64,000 nucleotides of DNA, taken from positions 2,170,001-2,234,000 of the forward strand of contig NZ_CP013189.1 in assembly GCF_001444425.1 (NCBI RefSeq), written 5' to 3'. Of the stretch, positions 7,344 through 17,671 are shown one piece after another. Made by a program: the position numbers and the translations under genes. The notes beneath the pieces were generated by a model that saw only the letters and a list, made by a program, of their open reading frames with translations, was not told the DNA's origin and searched no databases. Source of the DNA: Pseudohongiella spirulinae. GTDB taxonomy: Bacteria; Pseudomonadota; Gammaproteobacteria; Pseudomonadales; Pseudohongiellaceae. Each line of letters opens with the position of its first letter. Position 1 is the first letter of the stretch.

Positions 7344-10025
7344 TCAGATCCTCAGCAAAGTATCAAACAGATCGCGCGCCAGGGTAATCAGGCGAGCTGA
7401 CGCATTGTAATGTTGTTCCAGTTGAATCAGTCGGGCGGCTTCTTCTTCCAGATTGACCCCGGCTACCGACTGCAGTGCATCCATGGACTGACGCAACATA
7501 GATTCACCAGCGTTTTGATTAACACGCGCCTGGCTGGTCAAAATACCGACCTTTTCAGCGAGCTGCCCGTAGACATCCTGATAGGTCTGATTCTCTCCTC
7601 CCAGCATGGCCTTGCTGTTCAGCGCCAGCATGGACAGCCCATTGCGGTTGTCCGCACTGCCATTGCGGTTATAGCCAATCATAAAGGTATCACCAGCGCG
7701 TGGTGCACCATCGGCACCACTGCCGCTGGCCATCACCACATCAATGCCGAGATAGTTTGCTTTCAGCTCGGGTGTGGAGCCTACTATGCCGTCATTGCGA
7801 TTAGAAAAGACCTGGGTATTGGCAGCCAGTTGCATCTGCAATTTCCCACCAACAGTAAATTGTGGATCCACATCGGCGGCACTTACCGTTTGGGCCGGAT
7901 CCGCACCTTGATCAACAGTCAGCGAGCCGCCACCACTGAGACTGAAATTGAGGTCCACGCCGGAGGTGGCATAAACAGTCAGTTTGCTGCCATCACTGCG
8001 CGCGTAAATACCTTGCGCCTGCAGATCTGCACTACCGTTTATCTTGTCGCGCAGGTAATCAGGCATATTGCCGCTATAGGATGGGTCCGGGGCGATATTG
8101 TTAAGCGGGTCACCAGACAACCAACCGGCGGTTGTGACATCCTTGCCGTTTAATTGAATAACCAGATCATTACCGGCATCGCTGGCATCAAATCCCGCGA
8201 TCACCGTTTCTGTATAGGCCGTTGCCTGCACGCCATTCAGGCCGGACAGTCGACGCGCCATACTGGCCGCACTTTCATCAGCGACCACTGTTAGCTGTTG
8301 ATATCGGATAAAACCGGTTTCGGGGTCAGTCGTCTGAAAGCGCAGCTCCTCGCCCGGATAACCATTGCTTGCCGATCCCACCTGTAAGGCACCAGCAGCC
8401 AGGCCGTTGCTGGTCAGCGTCAGTCCGCCAGGCTCCGTCGGGAACAGGCTGTTGTCTGAACCCGGTACAAAACTCAGATTGCGCATGGGCGGATCAGTAT
8501 GTACGGGATTGGCCGGATCGGAATAATTCAGAACATCGTAAGTGGTAGGCGAGGTAAAACGTACCATCAGCGGTGGGGTCAGTTGTCCGTCTTTACTGAA
8601 CAACGGCGTATCCACACTCATCACCCGGGAACTGAGTACCCTCGCCCCACCCTGGTTGGCACTGCCGGTCTGCACGCGAATCGGTGACGCAAAGGCAAAC
8701 TCTTCTGCACGCTTGATCTGAACCGACATATCGGTCGCGCCGCTACTGGTCGGTTTCAGCAAAAAGCGATCGCCGACCTGATAACTGCCGCCTTCAAAGT
8801 TAAGACTGAACCCGTCCACTTTCACAGATTGCGGCATGGCATCGGACAACAATCCATCGGCCACCACTTTGTTGTCAGACAACCGGACGAGTGTATATTT
8901 TTTGCCGGGACCATCAAATTTTAATTCGTAGTCACTGACCTGCAGATCAGCCAGCGACTCGATGGTGACGTTTAACTCCCGGTCATTCGGTGGCAAATTG
9001 TTGAGTGAGGACTTGACCCTGCTCGCAGCGATGCGCGGATCGTTCACATCGCGAAAAATATTGCCGCCCAGACTGCCTTCCAGGTTCATGCCCAGTTTGT
9101 TTTGTTCATTCACGCCAGCAGCGATGGAAGTGGCAAGCAGGCCCACTGACCCAATGGCTGGCAATAGTGCATCCTGCCGGAAACGCAGCAAACCGCCCAC
9201 CTCACCACCCGTCATCAGCCGGTTGACTACCTTGGATTCGGACTTACTCTGAAACACCAGATCAAAGCGACTCGCATCAGTGGCGCCAGGTATGGCTCTT
9301 ACCGTTTGACTGGCTGTCCCGACCACCAGCGCTTGTCCCTGGCCGACAAAAATATCCTGCGCACCGTTGTCTCGGGCAACGGTTGAGACATTCACGTAAC
9401 GGCCGAGCTCCTGCACCAGTACATCCAGCTTGTCCAGCAGATCATTGGGTGAACCGTTGCCGCTGCCAGCATCGCCAATGGATTTATTAAGTGCGGCAAT
9501 CTGTTGACCCAGGGAGGTAATATTGTCGGCCGCGCCCTGTAGCTGTTTGTTAACCGCGCTGTTTTGCTCCAGCAGGCGAGATTCAATGGCTTTAAATCCG
9601 GCCACCATTTGCTGCGACTGGGTCATCAGAAGCTCGCGGCCGAGCATGGAGCCGGGATCGTTGACAGCCTGATTGACGGCATCAAAAAAGCCATTCATGG
9701 TGTTGGCCAGGTTGGTCTGATCAGCCGCCAGCAGATTGTTGACCTGCGAGACATTTACCAGGTAAGCGTCGGCCTCACTAAGCACACCCATATCCCGGAT
9801 GACCTGATCAACCAGGTACTTTTCTGTGTGACGGTTAATCTGGTCAATATTGACGCCAGTGCCCAGATAGCCAGCTGCTGTCGCGGTCGCCGGATTGGTA
9901 CTCTGAATCACCGACTGCCGTGTGTACCCTTCGGTGTTGGCGTTGACGATATTGTGACCGGTGACCGACATGGCCGTCTGGTTAAGACGAATACCGGTGA
10001 TAGCTGTATTTAACAGAGCGCTCAT
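7344..10025 (-). CDS. flgK: Flagellar hook-associated protein 1, unusually long
   Basis: FlgK is the hook-side junction protein. At 893 residues it is much longer than the usual 550-650. The N-terminus (LNTAITGIRLNQTAMSVTGH, NIVNANTEGYTRQSV) and C-terminus (GVNLEEEAARLIQLEQHYNA, LARDLFDTLLRI) are standard rod/hook-type helices. The extra length lies in residues about 340-760, and includes an IN-like motif near 585-605 (SAASMARRLSGLNGVQATAY). It overlaps flgJ by 4 bases (ATGA) and precedes flgL by 2 bases. The D2/D3 part is inferred to be surface exposed. Confidence 0.95.
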   Translation of the reverse strand: MSALLNTAITGIRLNQTAMSVTGHNIVNANTEGYTRQSVIQSTNPATATAAGYLGTGVNIDQINRHTEKYLVDQVIRDMGVLSEADAYLVNVSQVNNLLAADQTNLANTMNGFFDAVNQAVNDPGSMLGRELLMTQSQQMVAGFKAIESRLLEQNSAVNKQLQGAADNITSLGQQIAALNKSIGDAGSGNGSPNDLLDKLDVLVQELGRYVNVSTVARDNGAQDIFVGQGQALVVGTASQTVRAIPGATDASRFDLVFQSKSESKVVNRLMTGGEVGGLLRFRQDALLPAIGSVGLLATSIAAGVNEQNKLGMNLEGSLGGNIFRDVNDPRIAASRVKSSLNNLPPNDRELNVTIESLADLQVSDYELKFDGPGKKYTLVRLSDNKVVADGLLSDAMPQSVKVDGFSLNFEGGSYQVGDRFLLKPTSSGATDMSVQIKRAEEFAFASPIRVQTGSANQGGARVLSSRVMSVDTPLFSKDGQLTPPLMVRFTSPTTYDVLNYSDPANPVHTDPPMRNLSFVPGSDNSLFPTEPGGLTLTSNGLAAGALQVGSASNGYPGEELRFQTTDPETGFIRYQQLTVVADESAASMARRLSGLNGVQATAYTETVIAGFDASDAGNDLVIQLNGKDVTTAGWLSGDPLNNIAPDPSYSGNMPDYLRDKINGSADLQAQGIYARSDGSKLTVYATSGVDLNFSLSGGGSLTVDQGADPAQTVSAADVDPQFTVGGKLQMQLAANTQVFSNRNDGIVGSTPELKANYLGIDVVMASGSGADGAPRAGDTFMIGYNRNGSADNRNGLSMLALNSKAMLGGENQTYQDVYGQLAEKVGILTSQARVNQNAGESMLRQSMDALQSVAGVNLEEEAARLIQLEQHYNASARLITLARDLFDTLLRI

Positions 10026-10981
10026 CTAAGATTGACCTCTTGCCAGCCATCACGCAGCACCGGGCTGTTCATGACACTCTCAATTTTGTTGCCGTATTCA
10101 GGGTCGGTGGCATAACCGGCCTGTTGCAGGCGGTGACCCAGACTGCTGTTTCCGGCATGACTGTCGGCACTGTCAGCCAGCACCAGTTGATAGCGCGGCT
10201 GGCTGCTCAGCAGCGTCACATAGTCTTCAAAGCTTTCAGCAAAGGAGTTGTAGGCACGGAAATCTGCCCGCTCGCGTTGCATCACACCATCGCGAAACTC
10301 CAGTGTGCTGACACTGACTGAACGACCCTGCCAGGACGCGCCGGCCTTGATGCCAAACAAGTTAAAACTTGGCTCGCCGTTATCACCGATAGCCATTTTT
10401 TGGCCCCAGCCGGTTTCCAGTGCGGCCTGAGCAATCAGCTCGCGCGGCTGCACACCCAGGCGGGCGGCTGCATTTTCAGCCAATGGCAGCAGGGCATTTA
10501 CAAAGTCTTGCTGGGTTTCAAAGTGTTGCGCGGTGGCGGCGGCCTGGCCATGCGGCGCAGGTACCGACATCGCTGCCGGGCGACCACTGAAGCGGCGCTG
10601 CGGATTAATCGCACCATTCATCTCTGCAGGCTCGGTTGCGCTACCGGCGGCACGTGCCGCCTCTTCCGGATAACGCGCCATCAACTGCCGGTGCAGGGCG
10701 TCGGCCAGGCCAATGCCGCCGGAAGATGCCATGTGCAGAGCCAATTGATTGTCCATGTTTTCGCGATGAAACTTCATTTCATTGCTGTTCAGGTAATTGT
10801 CCGAAAACAGCGAGTCTTCGCCGGCGCGCATACCCTTCAGCATCATGCTCAGGAAAATACCTTCAAACTGCTCAGCCACCTTGCGCATGGCCTGCGAGGT
10901 ATTTTCCTTACCCAACTGGCGAATGGAGTTCAGGCCATTCAGCTCGGTAAAAACAGATGCATCTGACAATGTGGCGCTCAT
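10022..10981 (-). CDS. flgJ: Flagellar rod assembly protein / peptidoglycan hydrolase
   Basis: A two-domain FlgJ of 319 residues. Residues about 20-110 form the rod-binding domain (AEQFEGIFLSMMLKGMR, MDNQLALHMASSGGIGLADAL). After a linker rich in Pro and Ala, residues about 155-310 form a glucosaminidase that opens peptidoglycan for the rod, with the catalytic Glu in AQAALETGWGQ and the NLFGIKA block. It acts in the periplasm and is exported by the flagellar route, so no signal peptide is expected. It overlaps flgK by 4 bases and lies 12 bases after flgI. Confidence 0.96.
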   Translation of the reverse strand: MSATLSDASVFTELNGLNSIRQLGKENTSQAMRKVAEQFEGIFLSMMLKGMRAGEDSLFSDNYLNSNEMKFHRENMDNQLALHMASSGGIGLADALHRQLMARYPEEAARAAGSATEPAEMNGAINPQRRFSGRPAAMSVPAPHGQAAATAQHFETQQDFVNALLPLAENAAARLGVQPRELIAQAALETGWGQKMAIGDNGEPSFNLFGIKAGASWQGRSVSVSTLEFRDGVMQRERADFRAYNSFAESFEDYVTLLSSQPRYQLVLADSADSHAGNSSLGHRLQQAGYATDPEYGNKIESVMNSPVLRDGWQEVNLR

Positions 10982-10993
10982 CGATTTGCGTCC

Positions 10994-12139
10994 TTAAATC
11001 ACGATCAGGTCGGCGCGCAGGGAGCCGGACTGTTTTAATGCTTCCAGAATGGCACTCAAATCACCGGGGGCAGCGCCCACGGCATTAATCGCCTGCACGA
11101 TGTCAGACAAGGTGGCGCCGGTATCAAACAGGAACATACGATTGTTTTCCTGTGCCACTGTGATGTCTGTCTGCGGCAGCACGGCGGTTTCCCCATCAGA
11201 GAACGGCGCTGGCTGGCTTACACCAAAACCTTCGGAAATGGTGACACTCAGGCTGCCGTGTGTGACAGCAGCCGGGGATACACGCACGTTTTCGCCAATA
11301 ACAATGGTGCCGGTGCGGGAATTGACAATCACTCGTGCGGGCGCAGAACCCTGTTCAACCTCAATGTTTTCGAGCTCAGAGACGTAGGCAACTCGAGATT
11401 GAGAGTCCACAGGAGCACGCACACGTACTGACACGGCATCAATAGCGGCCGCCGTCCCCTCTCCCATAAAATCATTGATGGCCTTGGAGACACGGCGCGC
11501 AGTCGTGAAGTCGGCACGCTTCAGGTTAAAGGTGATGTGGTCGCCCATGTTGAAAGCAGTCTCAACTTCTTTAACGGTTGTGGCACCGCCGGGGATGCGA
11601 CCGACGCTGGGCACATTGATGGAAATGCGCGATCCGTCCGCACCTTCGACACCCAGGCCGCCAACAATCAGATTGCCCTGCGCCATGGCGTACACTTCGC
11701 CATCCACACCCATCAGGAAGGTTCGCTCCAGACTGCCGCCGCGAAGGCTGGACGCATTGGCCAGCGAGGAAACTGTTACATCGATGGTCTGACCAGGCTT
11801 GGTAAATGCTGGCAATTCGGCCTGCACAGACACAACCGCGACGTTACGGAGCTGAAAAGTCTGTCCCGCTGGCATGGGAATGCCAAACTGATCCAGATAG
11901 GCGCGAAAGGATTCCGCCGTAAATGGTGCCTGTGTAGTCTGGTCACCCGTGCCGTCCAGACCGGTCACCAGACCCACACCTACCAACTGGTTGGACTGCA
12001 CGCCCTGCAGATTGGCGATGTCTTTTAGACGATCGGCCTGCGCCGGCGAGCTGCCCAGCCAAAGCTGTGCGATCAACAGCAGACTGAGCACACTGCTAAA
12101 TGAAGACTTGCGAAGCTCGGTAAATTTCATCACTGACAT
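10994..12139 (-). CDS. flgI: Flagellar P-ring protein
   Basis: FlgI forms the P-ring around the rod in the peptidoglycan layer. The product of 381 residues has a Sec signal peptide (core [12 protein letters not shown], cleavage after AQA) and the conserved [19 protein letters not shown] start of the mature chain. The C-terminus [20 protein letters not shown] is standard. ATG 12139 is preferred because GAGGA lies 7 bases upstream; an upstream in-frame ATG at 12172 would overlap flgH and disturb the signal peptide. It follows flgH by 20 bases. Confidence 0.95.
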   Translation of the reverse strand: MSVMKFTELRKSSFSSVLSLLLIAQLWLGSSPAQADRLKDIANLQGVQSNQLVGVGLVTGLDGTGDQTTQAPFTAESFRAYLDQFGIPMPAGQTFQLRNVAVVSVQAELPAFTKPGQTIDVTVSSLANASSLRGGSLERTFLMGVDGEVYAMAQGNLIVGGLGVEGADGSRISINVPSVGRIPGGATTVKEVETAFNMGDHITFNLKRADFTTARRVSKAINDFMGEGTAAAIDAVSVRVRAPVDSQSRVAYVSELENIEVEQGSAPARVIVNSRTGTIVIGENVRVSPAAVTHGSLSVTISEGFGVSQPAPFSDGETAVLPQTDITVAQENNRMFLFDTGATLSDIVQAINAVGAAPGDLSAILEALKQSGSLRADLIVI

Positions 12140-12159
12140 TATCTGTTCCTCGCGTAAAC

Positions 12160-12831
12160 CTACAGCGGCCACCAGCGGCTGACAAAAAAGCGACTCAACA
12201 CGCCCGGCTGATTGGCATCGGCCAGGGAGCCGGTGCCGCTGTAGGCAATGCGCACATCGGCAACACGGGTAGAGGAAATGGTGTTATCCGGAGAGATATC
12301 TTCTTTGCGCACCAGGCCGGTGATACGGATAAATTCTTCGCCATAGTTAAGCTGCAGCCATTTTTCGCCGCGCACTTCCAGCAGACCATTGGGCAATACA
12401 TCGGTCACAGTCACTGTGATATTACCGCGCAGCTGATTACTCTGGTCGGTGTTGGCTGAACCGCCAAAATCGGCACTGCTGCCCACTGATGTGTTGGTTT
12501 CAATATTGGCACCAAATAACGTCATGTCGCCAACGCTGTTACTACTCTCTCGATTGAACGAAGTCCCGGAAGACTTACTGGCCGTGGTTGCCTCATTCAA
12601 ATCTATAGTCAGTACATCGCCCAGACGATGAGCGCGGCGCTGGTAAAGATTCAATGCCGTGGACGGTCGATAGATGGAACCTGCCAGCGCATCGTCAGCC
12701 TGCTGCTGCCCTACCCACACCGGCGCGTAACGCGGATCATCGGGTGCGGGCGGCTGCGGCATCTGATAGGCGCAGGCGGTCAACAGCAGCAAGGGTGCAA
12801 AACGGCTGACAAATCTGAATATGGTGTGCAT
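12160..12831 (-). CDS. flgH: Flagellar L-ring lipoprotein
   Basis: FlgH forms the L-ring in the outer membrane. The start at 12831 (223 residues) has GGAG 7 bases upstream and gives a short lipoprotein signal with the lipobox LLTAC; an upstream in-frame start at 12858 lacks one. Conserved family blocks are [37 protein letters not shown], and a C-terminal [12 protein letters not shown]. It follows flgG by 30 bases in the operon. Confidence 0.95.
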   Translation of the reverse strand: MHTIFRFVSRFAPLLLLTACAYQMPQPPAPDDPRYAPVWVGQQQADDALAGSIYRPSTALNLYQRRAHRLGDVLTIDLNEATTASKSSGTSFNRESSNSVGDMTLFGANIETNTSVGSSADFGGSANTDQSNQLRGNITVTVTDVLPNGLLEVRGEKWLQLNYGEEFIRITGLVRKEDISPDNTISSTRVADVRIAYSGTGSLADANQPGVLSRFFVSRWWPL

Positions 12832-12861
12832 GGCGCTTCTCCAATCCCGGTAAATCAATGT

Positions 12862-13647
12862 TTAAAGATTCTGCGTGACAAACTGCAGCATTTGATCTGC
12901 CGTGGAGATGACTTTGGAGTTCATCTCATAAGCACGCTGAGTCGTAATCATGTCCACCAACTCTTCAACAACTTCCACATTCGAGCTTTCCAGCGATCCC
13001 TGTACCAATTTCCCCATTCCGTTCTGACCGGGCGCTGATTGCTGTGGGTTACCGCTGGATACAGTCTCGGCAAACAGGTTACCGCCCAGCGCCTGCAAGC
13101 CGGACGGATTAATGAAATCCACCAGGTTCAGGTTGCCAATAGTAACTGTGTCGGGCTGGTTGGCCAGTTTGACCGAGACCACACCATCATCACCAATAGT
13201 GACTGTCTGTGCGTCTTGAGGAATTGTCAGTCCGGGGTTCAGCAAATGGCCCTGCGGGGTCACCATTTCACCGTTGGCATTGATCATGAACTGACCATCG
13301 CGCGTATAGGCCGAAGTTCCATCAGGCATGACAATTTCAAAAAAACCACGACCATTGATACCAATATCCAATGCTTCGCCAGTGGTCTGCAACGCACCCT
13401 GGTTAAACAGCTTCTGGGAGGCAGTGACGCGCACGCCGGTACCGATCTGCATACCCGACGGCAGCTCCGTGTTCTGCGTGGAGTTGGCACCGGGCTGACG
13501 CTGGATCTGGTACAGCAGATCTTCAAACACCACACGATCTTTTTTGAAACCGGTAGTAGCAACATTGGCCAGATTGTTGGAGATAGCCGCCAGGCGAGTG
13601 TCCTGGGCGCTCAAACCGGTTTTTGAAACATACAGTGCTGCGTGCAT
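12862..13647 (-). CDS. flgG: Flagellar distal rod protein
   Basis: A 261-residue FlgG, the distal rod subunit. The N-terminus carries the rod/hook signature (AISNNLANVATTGFKKDRVV) and the C-terminus the matching helix (DMITTQRAYEMNSKVISTAD). The length is that of the family. AGGAG precedes the ATG. It lies between flgF and flgH in the conserved order, with a 32-base gap from flgF. Confidence 0.97.
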   Translation of the reverse strand: MHAALYVSKTGLSAQDTRLAAISNNLANVATTGFKKDRVVFEDLLYQIQRQPGANSTQNTELPSGMQIGTGVRVTASQKLFNQGALQTTGEALDIGINGRGFFEIVMPDGTSAYTRDGQFMINANGEMVTPQGHLLNPGLTIPQDAQTVTIGDDGVVSVKLANQPDTVTIGNLNLVDFINPSGLQALGGNLFAETVSSGNPQQSAPGQNGMGKLVQGSLESSNVEVVEELVDMITTQRAYEMNSKVISTADQMLQFVTQNL

Positions 13648-13679
13648 ATCAGCGACTCCTGAAAGATTCTGTTAACTCG

Positions 13680-14420
13680 TTATTGGATTTGCAAAAGCCG
13701 TGCCGATGCTTCGGAATTTTCCTGCACGGTCTGAATAAATTTCACATTCATCTCGTAGGAACGGGCCAGACTCATCATTTCCACCATGGAATCCACCACA
13801 TTGACGTTACTGCTTTCCAGGTAGCCAGAGACCAGTTGTACATTGGCATCAGCCAGCGAATCCGCGCCATCTCTGCGTCGCAGCAGGCCGTCGGTGCCTT
13901 TGATCAAGTCCTGCGGCTCTGGATTAACCAGCTTGATGCGATCGATCGCCGCCAGTACTTCAGCGCCCTGCCCCAGCTCACGGACAGACACGGTGCCATC
14001 TTCGCCAAACTCAACGGTCTCGAAAGGTGGCAACACCACAGGGCCATTATTGCCGAGTACCGGCAAACCGCTGCCGGTCACCAGCTCACCAAACACGGTC
14101 AGCTCAAGATCGCCGGCGCGGGTGTAGGCTTCCGAACCATCCGGGGCCTGCACGGCAATAAAACCTTCTCCGCGCACGGCCATATCCAGCTCATTGCCGG
14201 TTTGCTGCAACTGGCCACGTGCAAAGTCGGTGCCGGGGTTTTCAGTCATGCTGTAAACCCGCGATGGCATGCCCTGTCCGTAAACCGCCATGGAACGCGC
14301 CTGTGCCAGATCTGCCTGAAAGCCGGTAGTGCTGGCATTGGCAAGGTTATTGGCGTGTACCGTTTGCGCGCGCATGGTCTGCGAGGCTCCGGTCATACTG
14401 ATGTAAAGTGCTTTATCCAT
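13680..14420 (-). CDS. flgF: Flagellar proximal rod protein
   Basis: A 246-residue FlgF, a proximal rod subunit secreted by the flagellar exporter. It has the NNLANASTTGFQADLAQARS signature near the start, MAVRGEGFIAVQAPDGSEAY in the middle and a C-terminal MMSLARSYEMNVKFIQTVQ helix. Normal length and place, 30 bases after flgE. Confidence 0.96.
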   Translation of the reverse strand: MDKALYISMTGASQTMRAQTVHANNLANASTTGFQADLAQARSMAVYGQGMPSRVYSMTENPGTDFARGQLQQTGNELDMAVRGEGFIAVQAPDGSEAYTRAGDLELTVFGELVTGSGLPVLGNNGPVVLPPFETVEFGEDGTVSVRELGQGAEVLAAIDRIKLVNPEPQDLIKGTDGLLRRRDGADSLADANVQLVSGYLESSNVNVVDSMVEMMSLARSYEMNVKFIQTVQENSEASARLLQIQ

Positions 14421-14450
14421 GATGGTCTCCGGTCAGGCTGACTAACTGGC

Positions 14451-16514
14451 TTACAGGTTGATAATGGTCTGCGTGGAATCGTCCGTGGCCGAGATGATCT
14501 GCGCGGCGGCCTGATAGTTGCGCTGCGAAATAATCAGTTGCACCAGCTCAGTGGGCAGATCGACGTTGGAGTCTTCCAGGGCACCGGACTGAATGGCACC
14601 GAGACCTGCAGTACCAGCACCGGAAATAGAAGCCGCACCGGATTCACTGGTTTCGGCAAACTTTGATCCGCCCAGGTTGGCCAGGCCGCTTGGGTTAGCG
14701 AAGTTAGCCAGAGCTACCTCACCCAGCACACGGGACTGTCCGTTGGAGAAGCGCGCAGAAACCAGGCCACGAGTGTTCACCTCAAGACCTGTTAGCTGTC
14801 CTTTGGCGAAACCATCCTGATCGTTATTCTGTACGGAGAAGTCGCCACCGAAGGCCGTCATTCCTGACAGGTCGATACGGAAGTTTGAGTTATTGAGTTG
14901 CTCCCCCACGTTGGGGTCACCCGGAACCGGACCGGCACCGATTCGACGGCCAGCCGAGTCCACCGGGAACCAGTTGGTAATATCAATAGGGGTCTGGTTA
15001 GGATCATATCGACCAGTTTCATCAAACCGCAGATCGTAACGGGCCGGCACAGGCAGGCCATCTTCTGAGTTAGGATCAAAACCAATATTTCGTCCATCAA
15101 TCTCGAAGTAAACACTCCACAGGTTAGTGTCTCCGGTATCATCGGGACGCTCTTTGACAAAGTACATGGCCAGTGAGTGTGGTGTACCAACAGTGTCGTA
15201 AATGGTGATAGCGGTTGAACGGTAATAGGTGTCAGGATTTTTGGAATCGAACTGATTGGTCTCGAATGCAACTCCCAACAAACCTTCAGGCTGAGAGATA
15301 TCACCAAATATGCTTGCTTCTACGCCGGTCGGTGCCGGGTCGCCATTGTCCATTTCCGCATCAGTCGGCAGTTTGAACTCAACATTCTCTTCAAGTCTGA
15401 ACTGCACGATACCGCCAATGACCAGCGTCTCGCCTGAACTCAAATCGATATTCTCAGCTGCGCCAAGAGGAGTAAACAATCCAGTATCAGGTTGGCGCTT
15501 GGAGGTTATCAGGTTAAGCGTACCGTTACCGCCCACTCCTCCGGTAATCACCAGATCAGCGCCCGTTGTGTGCGTAATTTCAACAGTTTCCACACCACCA
15601 TTATCTATAACTTTCGCGGACAGATTACCAAAACCCGCATTGATCTGATCGGCCAGTTGTTGCTGATAACTGGTGTTTGAGGGCGGGCCAAGTTTAGTTT
15701 CATCCAGCGTGTAGGCGATGCCATTGACCGTGAAGCTTGGGTTGCTGCCAGCTGCGGCATTAATACCACTGACATACCCGACTGTTTTACCTGTGGCAGA
15801 AACACCTGTAGCACCTGCAAAAATTTGTGCAACCGCGTTGGCGCTGGCATTCGCAGGTACTTCCAACACCTGAAATTGACGGTCAGCGCCAATAACTTTA
15901 ATAGCTGTTGCTTCATAGCCATTTCGCACCGGGTCACCCGCTGCAATCCTTTGCACATTGGTGGCATCACCATTTTTGGAAACATAGTTAGAACCGATAA
16001 TGGTTGACGGTTGTGCAGCTGCGTCCAGGTTGATGGTCGTTTCTACAAAAGTTGTCGGACGCGGCTGAATCTCACCAGTCGTTACCCGCAGATCAGACAG
16101 AGGACCACCACCGGTCGCCTGGCCAGAGTCTGACGGTGCGAACCCTTGCAGGCGCTCGCCGTCGCTGTTGACTACGAAACCATCTTTGTCCGTACCAAAC
16201 GCACCGGCACGGGAGTAGGCAATACCTGACTCACCCTGCAGGATGAAAAAGCCTTCACCGTTAATCGCCAGATCCAGCGTATTGTCAGTAAAACTGATAT
16301 TGCCCTGCACAAAGCTCTGTTTGATTTCCTGCAAGGAAACACCACTGCCCTGCTGGGTGCCGCCGCCGCCAAGTACCGAGGCCGCATAAACGTCACCAAA
16401 AACTGATTTTGCCGCCTTAAAGCCGTTGGTACCGGCGTTGGCGATGTTGTTACCGGTTACGTTGATTTCCTGCTGCGCCGCATTCAGGGCACTCAAACCA
16501 ATGTTAAAACTCAT
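14451..16514 (-). CDS. flgE: Flagellar hook protein with inserted domain
   Basis: The hook subunit, 687 residues against about 400 in enteric bacteria. Residues 1-200 are canonical (ALNAAQQEINVTGNNIANAG, LDLAINGEGFFILQGESG), as is the end (LIISQRNYQAAAQIISATDD). Residues about 205-420 are an insertion with two IN-like segments, ASANAVAQIFAGATGVSATG (223-242) and LADQINAGFGNLSAKVID near 285-304. The family tolerates large surface domains in marine polar hooks, so the assignment is firm. It lies 29 bases after flgD. Confidence 0.96.
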   Translation of the reverse strand: MSFNIGLSALNAAQQEINVTGNNIANAGTNGFKAAKSVFGDVYAASVLGGGGTQQGSGVSLQEIKQSFVQGNISFTDNTLDLAINGEGFFILQGESGIAYSRAGAFGTDKDGFVVNSDGERLQGFAPSDSGQATGGGPLSDLRVTTGEIQPRPTTFVETTINLDAAAQPSTIIGSNYVSKNGDATNVQRIAAGDPVRNGYEATAIKVIGADRQFQVLEVPANASANAVAQIFAGATGVSATGKTVGYVSGINAAAGSNPSFTVNGIAYTLDETKLGPPSNTSYQQQLADQINAGFGNLSAKVIDNGGVETVEITHTTGADLVITGGVGGNGTLNLITSKRQPDTGLFTPLGAAENIDLSSGETLVIGGIVQFRLEENVEFKLPTDAEMDNGDPAPTGVEASIFGDISQPEGLLGVAFETNQFDSKNPDTYYRSTAITIYDTVGTPHSLAMYFVKERPDDTGDTNLWSVYFEIDGRNIGFDPNSEDGLPVPARYDLRFDETGRYDPNQTPIDITNWFPVDSAGRRIGAGPVPGDPNVGEQLNNSNFRIDLSGMTAFGGDFSVQNNDQDGFAKGQLTGLEVNTRGLVSARFSNGQSRVLGEVALANFANPSGLANLGGSKFAETSESGAASISGAGTAGLGAIQSGALEDSNVDLPTELVQLIISQRNYQAAAQIISATDDSTQTIINL

Positions 16515-16543
16515 CTGACACCTCGTATTTTATGATCGATCAG

Positions 16544-17218
16544 TTAGTTAATCTGGATGACGTCTGACATAGACACGGAACCCACACCTGCCAGGTTGAG
16601 TGTCAGATTGCCGGATTTTTCGATAGTCACGCTGTTGACGTTGGCGCTCAGGTAGGTCGGCACGACTTCGGTCACGCCGCCAATATTGGCACTGAGTTCA
16701 AAGCGGTATTCGCCTGGCGGATAGCGCTGGTCGTTAGCATCGGTGCCAGTCCAGTAGAATTCCTGTTTGCCGGCTTCCTGCGGACCCAATGCAAATTTAT
16801 CCACCACAGTGCCGCTGTTGTCATAGACAGTCAGATTGGCTGACTGCGCCGCCGTTGCAAAGTCAGCCAGCACACTCACCGCACCTGAGTCGGTCAGCAT
16901 GGTGACTTCACTCTGAACGTGAACCGGGCGACCAACCAGAGAAGTCGCCTGCAAATGCTGCGTGGATTGGAAAGCGGATGAAAACTGCTCAAAACTCTGG
17001 GTAATCTTCTGTGACTCTTCCAGCTGGGAAAACTGTGCCAGTTGTGCCACAAACTCGCCGTTATCCTGCGGACTGGTCGGGTCCTGATTTTCAAGCTGGG
17101 CAATCAGCAGTTTCAGGAACTCATCGCGGCCCAGCTCCTGGCTGGGTGTATCCTTCTTTTCTGGTAACGCGTAGTCACCCAGCACCCTGCTCAGTGCATT
17201 GTTGTTATTGACGTCCAT
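16544..17218 (-). CDS. flgD: Flagellar hook-capping scaffold protein
   Basis: FlgD caps the growing hook and is shed. The 224-residue product has the FlgD N-terminal block LGRDEFLKLLIAQLENQDPT (residues about 28-47) followed by EFVAQLAQFSQLEE. The C-terminal half is a FlgD Ig-like/Tudor part (PPGEYRFELSANIGG). Two ATGs stand in tandem (17221 and 17218); the second gives the better 6-base spacing to AAGGAG. It is 10 bases after flgC. Confidence 0.95.
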   Translation of the reverse strand: MDVNNNNALSRVLGDYALPEKKDTPSQELGRDEFLKLLIAQLENQDPTSPQDNGEFVAQLAQFSQLEESQKITQSFEQFSSAFQSTQHLQATSLVGRPVHVQSEVTMLTDSGAVSVLADFATAAQSANLTVYDNSGTVVDKFALGPQEAGKQEFYWTGTDANDQRYPPGEYRFELSANIGGVTEVVPTYLSANVNSVTIEKSGNLTLNLAGVGSVSMSDVIQIN

Positions 17219-17228
17219 CATGCGCTCC

Positions 17229-17669
17229 TTACGCCTGGCCTAATGTCATGACCCGCTGCATCATGGTGCGTGCGGCCGTCATCACATCAACATTCATCTG
17301 AAAGGATCGCGAGGAAGAAATCATATTGGTCATCTCTTCGACGATATCCACATTCGGGTAGTACACATAACCCTCCTCATTCGCCATGGGATTGCCTGGC
17401 TCATAACGCGGCTGCAACGGACGGCTGTCCTCTACGATACCCGCTACACGAACGCCAACGGCTGACTGCTGAAGATTGCTATCAGCAAACACATCCTGCA
17501 TGGCCGCGTTCATCATGGGTGCAAAAACGGCATGGCGAGCACGGTAAGTTTGATCGGCACTGCTGGCCGCGCTGTTGGCATTGGCCATATTGCTGGCGGT
17601 GGTATTCAGGCGCAGCGACTGGGCGCTCATGCCGGAGCCGGCAATATCAAAAATCTGCATCAGACTCAT
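17229..17669 (-). CDS. flgC: Flagellar proximal rod protein
   Basis: A 146-residue FlgC rod subunit. Family features are IFDIAGSGMSAQSLRLNTTA, SNMANANSAASSADQTYRAR, EGYVYYPNVDIVEEMTNMIS and a C-terminal FQMNVDVMTAARTMMQRVM. The length matches the family. Two bases separate it from flgB, implying coupled translation. Confidence 0.96.
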   Translation of the reverse strand: MSLMQIFDIAGSGMSAQSLRLNTTASNMANANSAASSADQTYRARHAVFAPMMNAAMQDVFADSNLQQSAVGVRVAGIVEDSRPLQPRYEPGNPMANEEGYVYYPNVDIVEEMTNMISSSRSFQMNVDVMTAARTMMQRVMTLGQA

Positions 17670-17671
17670 GC

